DNA of 6,873 nt from Desulfonatronovibrio sp. (GTDB lineage Bacteria > Desulfobacterota > Desulfovibrionia > Desulfovibrionales > Desulfonatronovibrionaceae). The stretch is from NCBI GenBank assembly GCA_003558575.1, contig PWPY01000147.1:1-6873 (forward strand), given 5' to 3'. The notes beneath the pieces were generated by a model, which was not told the origin of the DNA, did no database searches, and saw only the letters and a list, made by a program, of their open reading frames with translations. The position numbers were made by a program, and so were the translations under genes. Positions 6,668 to 6,873 of the stretch are shown piece by piece. How positions within the stretch are numbered: the first letter of the stretch is position 1; each line of letters starts with the position of its first letter.

Positions 6668-6829
6668 TCAACACGTGGCTAAGACTATCAGAAATCTGTT
6701 GGGCGCAGTGGATTCAGAGGGGGACTCAAGCAAGGCCATGAGGCGTATGATGGCGACATTTTCGCTGCAATTTTCACAATAACCAAGCTCATCATCCTCT
6801 TTTATAAGGGCCGTTTCAAGTCTGGTCAA
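6668..6829 (-). CDS. Small DksA/TraR-like zinc-finger ORF lacking the second cysteine pair
   Basis: A 53-residue frame upstream of prfC. The start is TTG with AGGA 6 bases before it, and it overlaps the stop of an upstream frame in a TTGA arrangement. Residues 16-33 read GYCENCSENVAIIRLMAL. This matches the first half of a DksA/TraR C4 zinc finger exactly in spacing: GxCxxC, then a hydrophobic residue at +4, RL at +8/+9 and AL at +11/+12 after the second Cys. The second CxxC, which normally follows about six residues later, is absent; the tail is ESPSESTAPNRFLIVLATC. It is therefore either a decayed DksA/TraR-family gene or a small protein with a half site. A DksA-type protein would bind RNA polymerase; a protein with one Cys pair could not hold zinc alone. 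It ends 50 bases before the prfC start. The TTG start and short length keep confidence low. Confidence 0.4.
   Translation of the reverse strand: MTRLETALIKEDDELGYCENCSENVAIIRLMALLESPSESTAPNRFLIVLATC
6801..6829 (-). promoter_or_regulatory. Candidate promoter upstream of prfC
   Basis: On the - strand TTGACC (6824-6829) and TATAAA (6801-6806) are separated by exactly 17 bases. It would give prfC a leader of about 175 bases. The same bases encode the start of the zinc-finger-like ORF, so promoter and ORF cannot both be used in the simplest way: transcripts from this promoter would lack that ORF's start. Confidence 0.38.
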
Positions 6830-6873
6830 TCATTATCCTGGCTTTGTTTTTTCATGTCATTAGTCTCATGGCG
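6826..6873 (-). CDS. C-terminal tail of an unidentified gene (runs off the window)
   Basis: An open frame enters from the right edge and ends at TGA 6826-6828 after 15 visible codons (RHETNDMKKQSQDND). The hydrophilic, charged sequence fits a protein tail, and its stop overlaps the TTG of the zinc-finger-like ORF as TTGA, typical of coupled genes. An internal ATG could also make it a tiny leader peptide. Too short to identify. Confidence 0.25.
   Translation of the reverse strand, partial: RHETNDMKKQSQDND

Overview
The window looks like chromosomal DNA of a moderately AT-rich Gram-negative bacterium. A sulfate-reducer-like Desulfobacterota (Desulfovibrionales-type) lineage would fit: it has a Cache-type chemoreceptor, bacterial RF3, a SuhB-type phosphatase and a palindromic intergenic repeat of a type often seen in such genomes. 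This placement is an inference from general resemblance, not from a marker phylogeny.

Left part, + strand. A palindromic cloverleaf-like repeat (3-84) precedes a complete methyl-accepting chemotaxis protein (157-2187). Directly after the MCP stop codon lies a short fossil of an IS3-family transposase (about 2193-2270). Then comes a compact AT-richer cassette of three small unrecognised genes (2423-2764, 2757-3095, 3079-3285). Each has a good Shine-Dalgarno sequence and overlaps its neighbour. A candidate promoter precedes the cassette and a strong intrinsic terminator (3309-3330) closes it.

Middle part. About 650 bases (3331-3986) contain no convincing protein gene, but they are rich in nested inverted repeats. 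A TATAAT box at 3347-3352 sits just upstream of a region (3371-3692) closed by a long-range helix and holding at least five internal hairpins. A further nested hairpin lies at 3855-3931. G-U wobble pairs favour the + strand as the folded RNA. This is the best candidate here for an undescribed element: a structured non-coding RNA possibly ending at the hairpin terminator 3943-3976, which also terminates the convergent tRNA gene.

Right part, - strand. In transcription order from the right edge there is the tail of an unidentified gene, a 53-codon ORF resembling half of a DksA/TraR zinc finger, prfC (release factor 3), a SuhB-type inositol monophosphatase, and tRNA-Pro(UGG) with its own promoter and terminator. 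prfC, the phosphatase gene and the tRNA are ordinary housekeeping genes. The novelty lies in the three-gene cassette and the structured gene-less region between the two halves.
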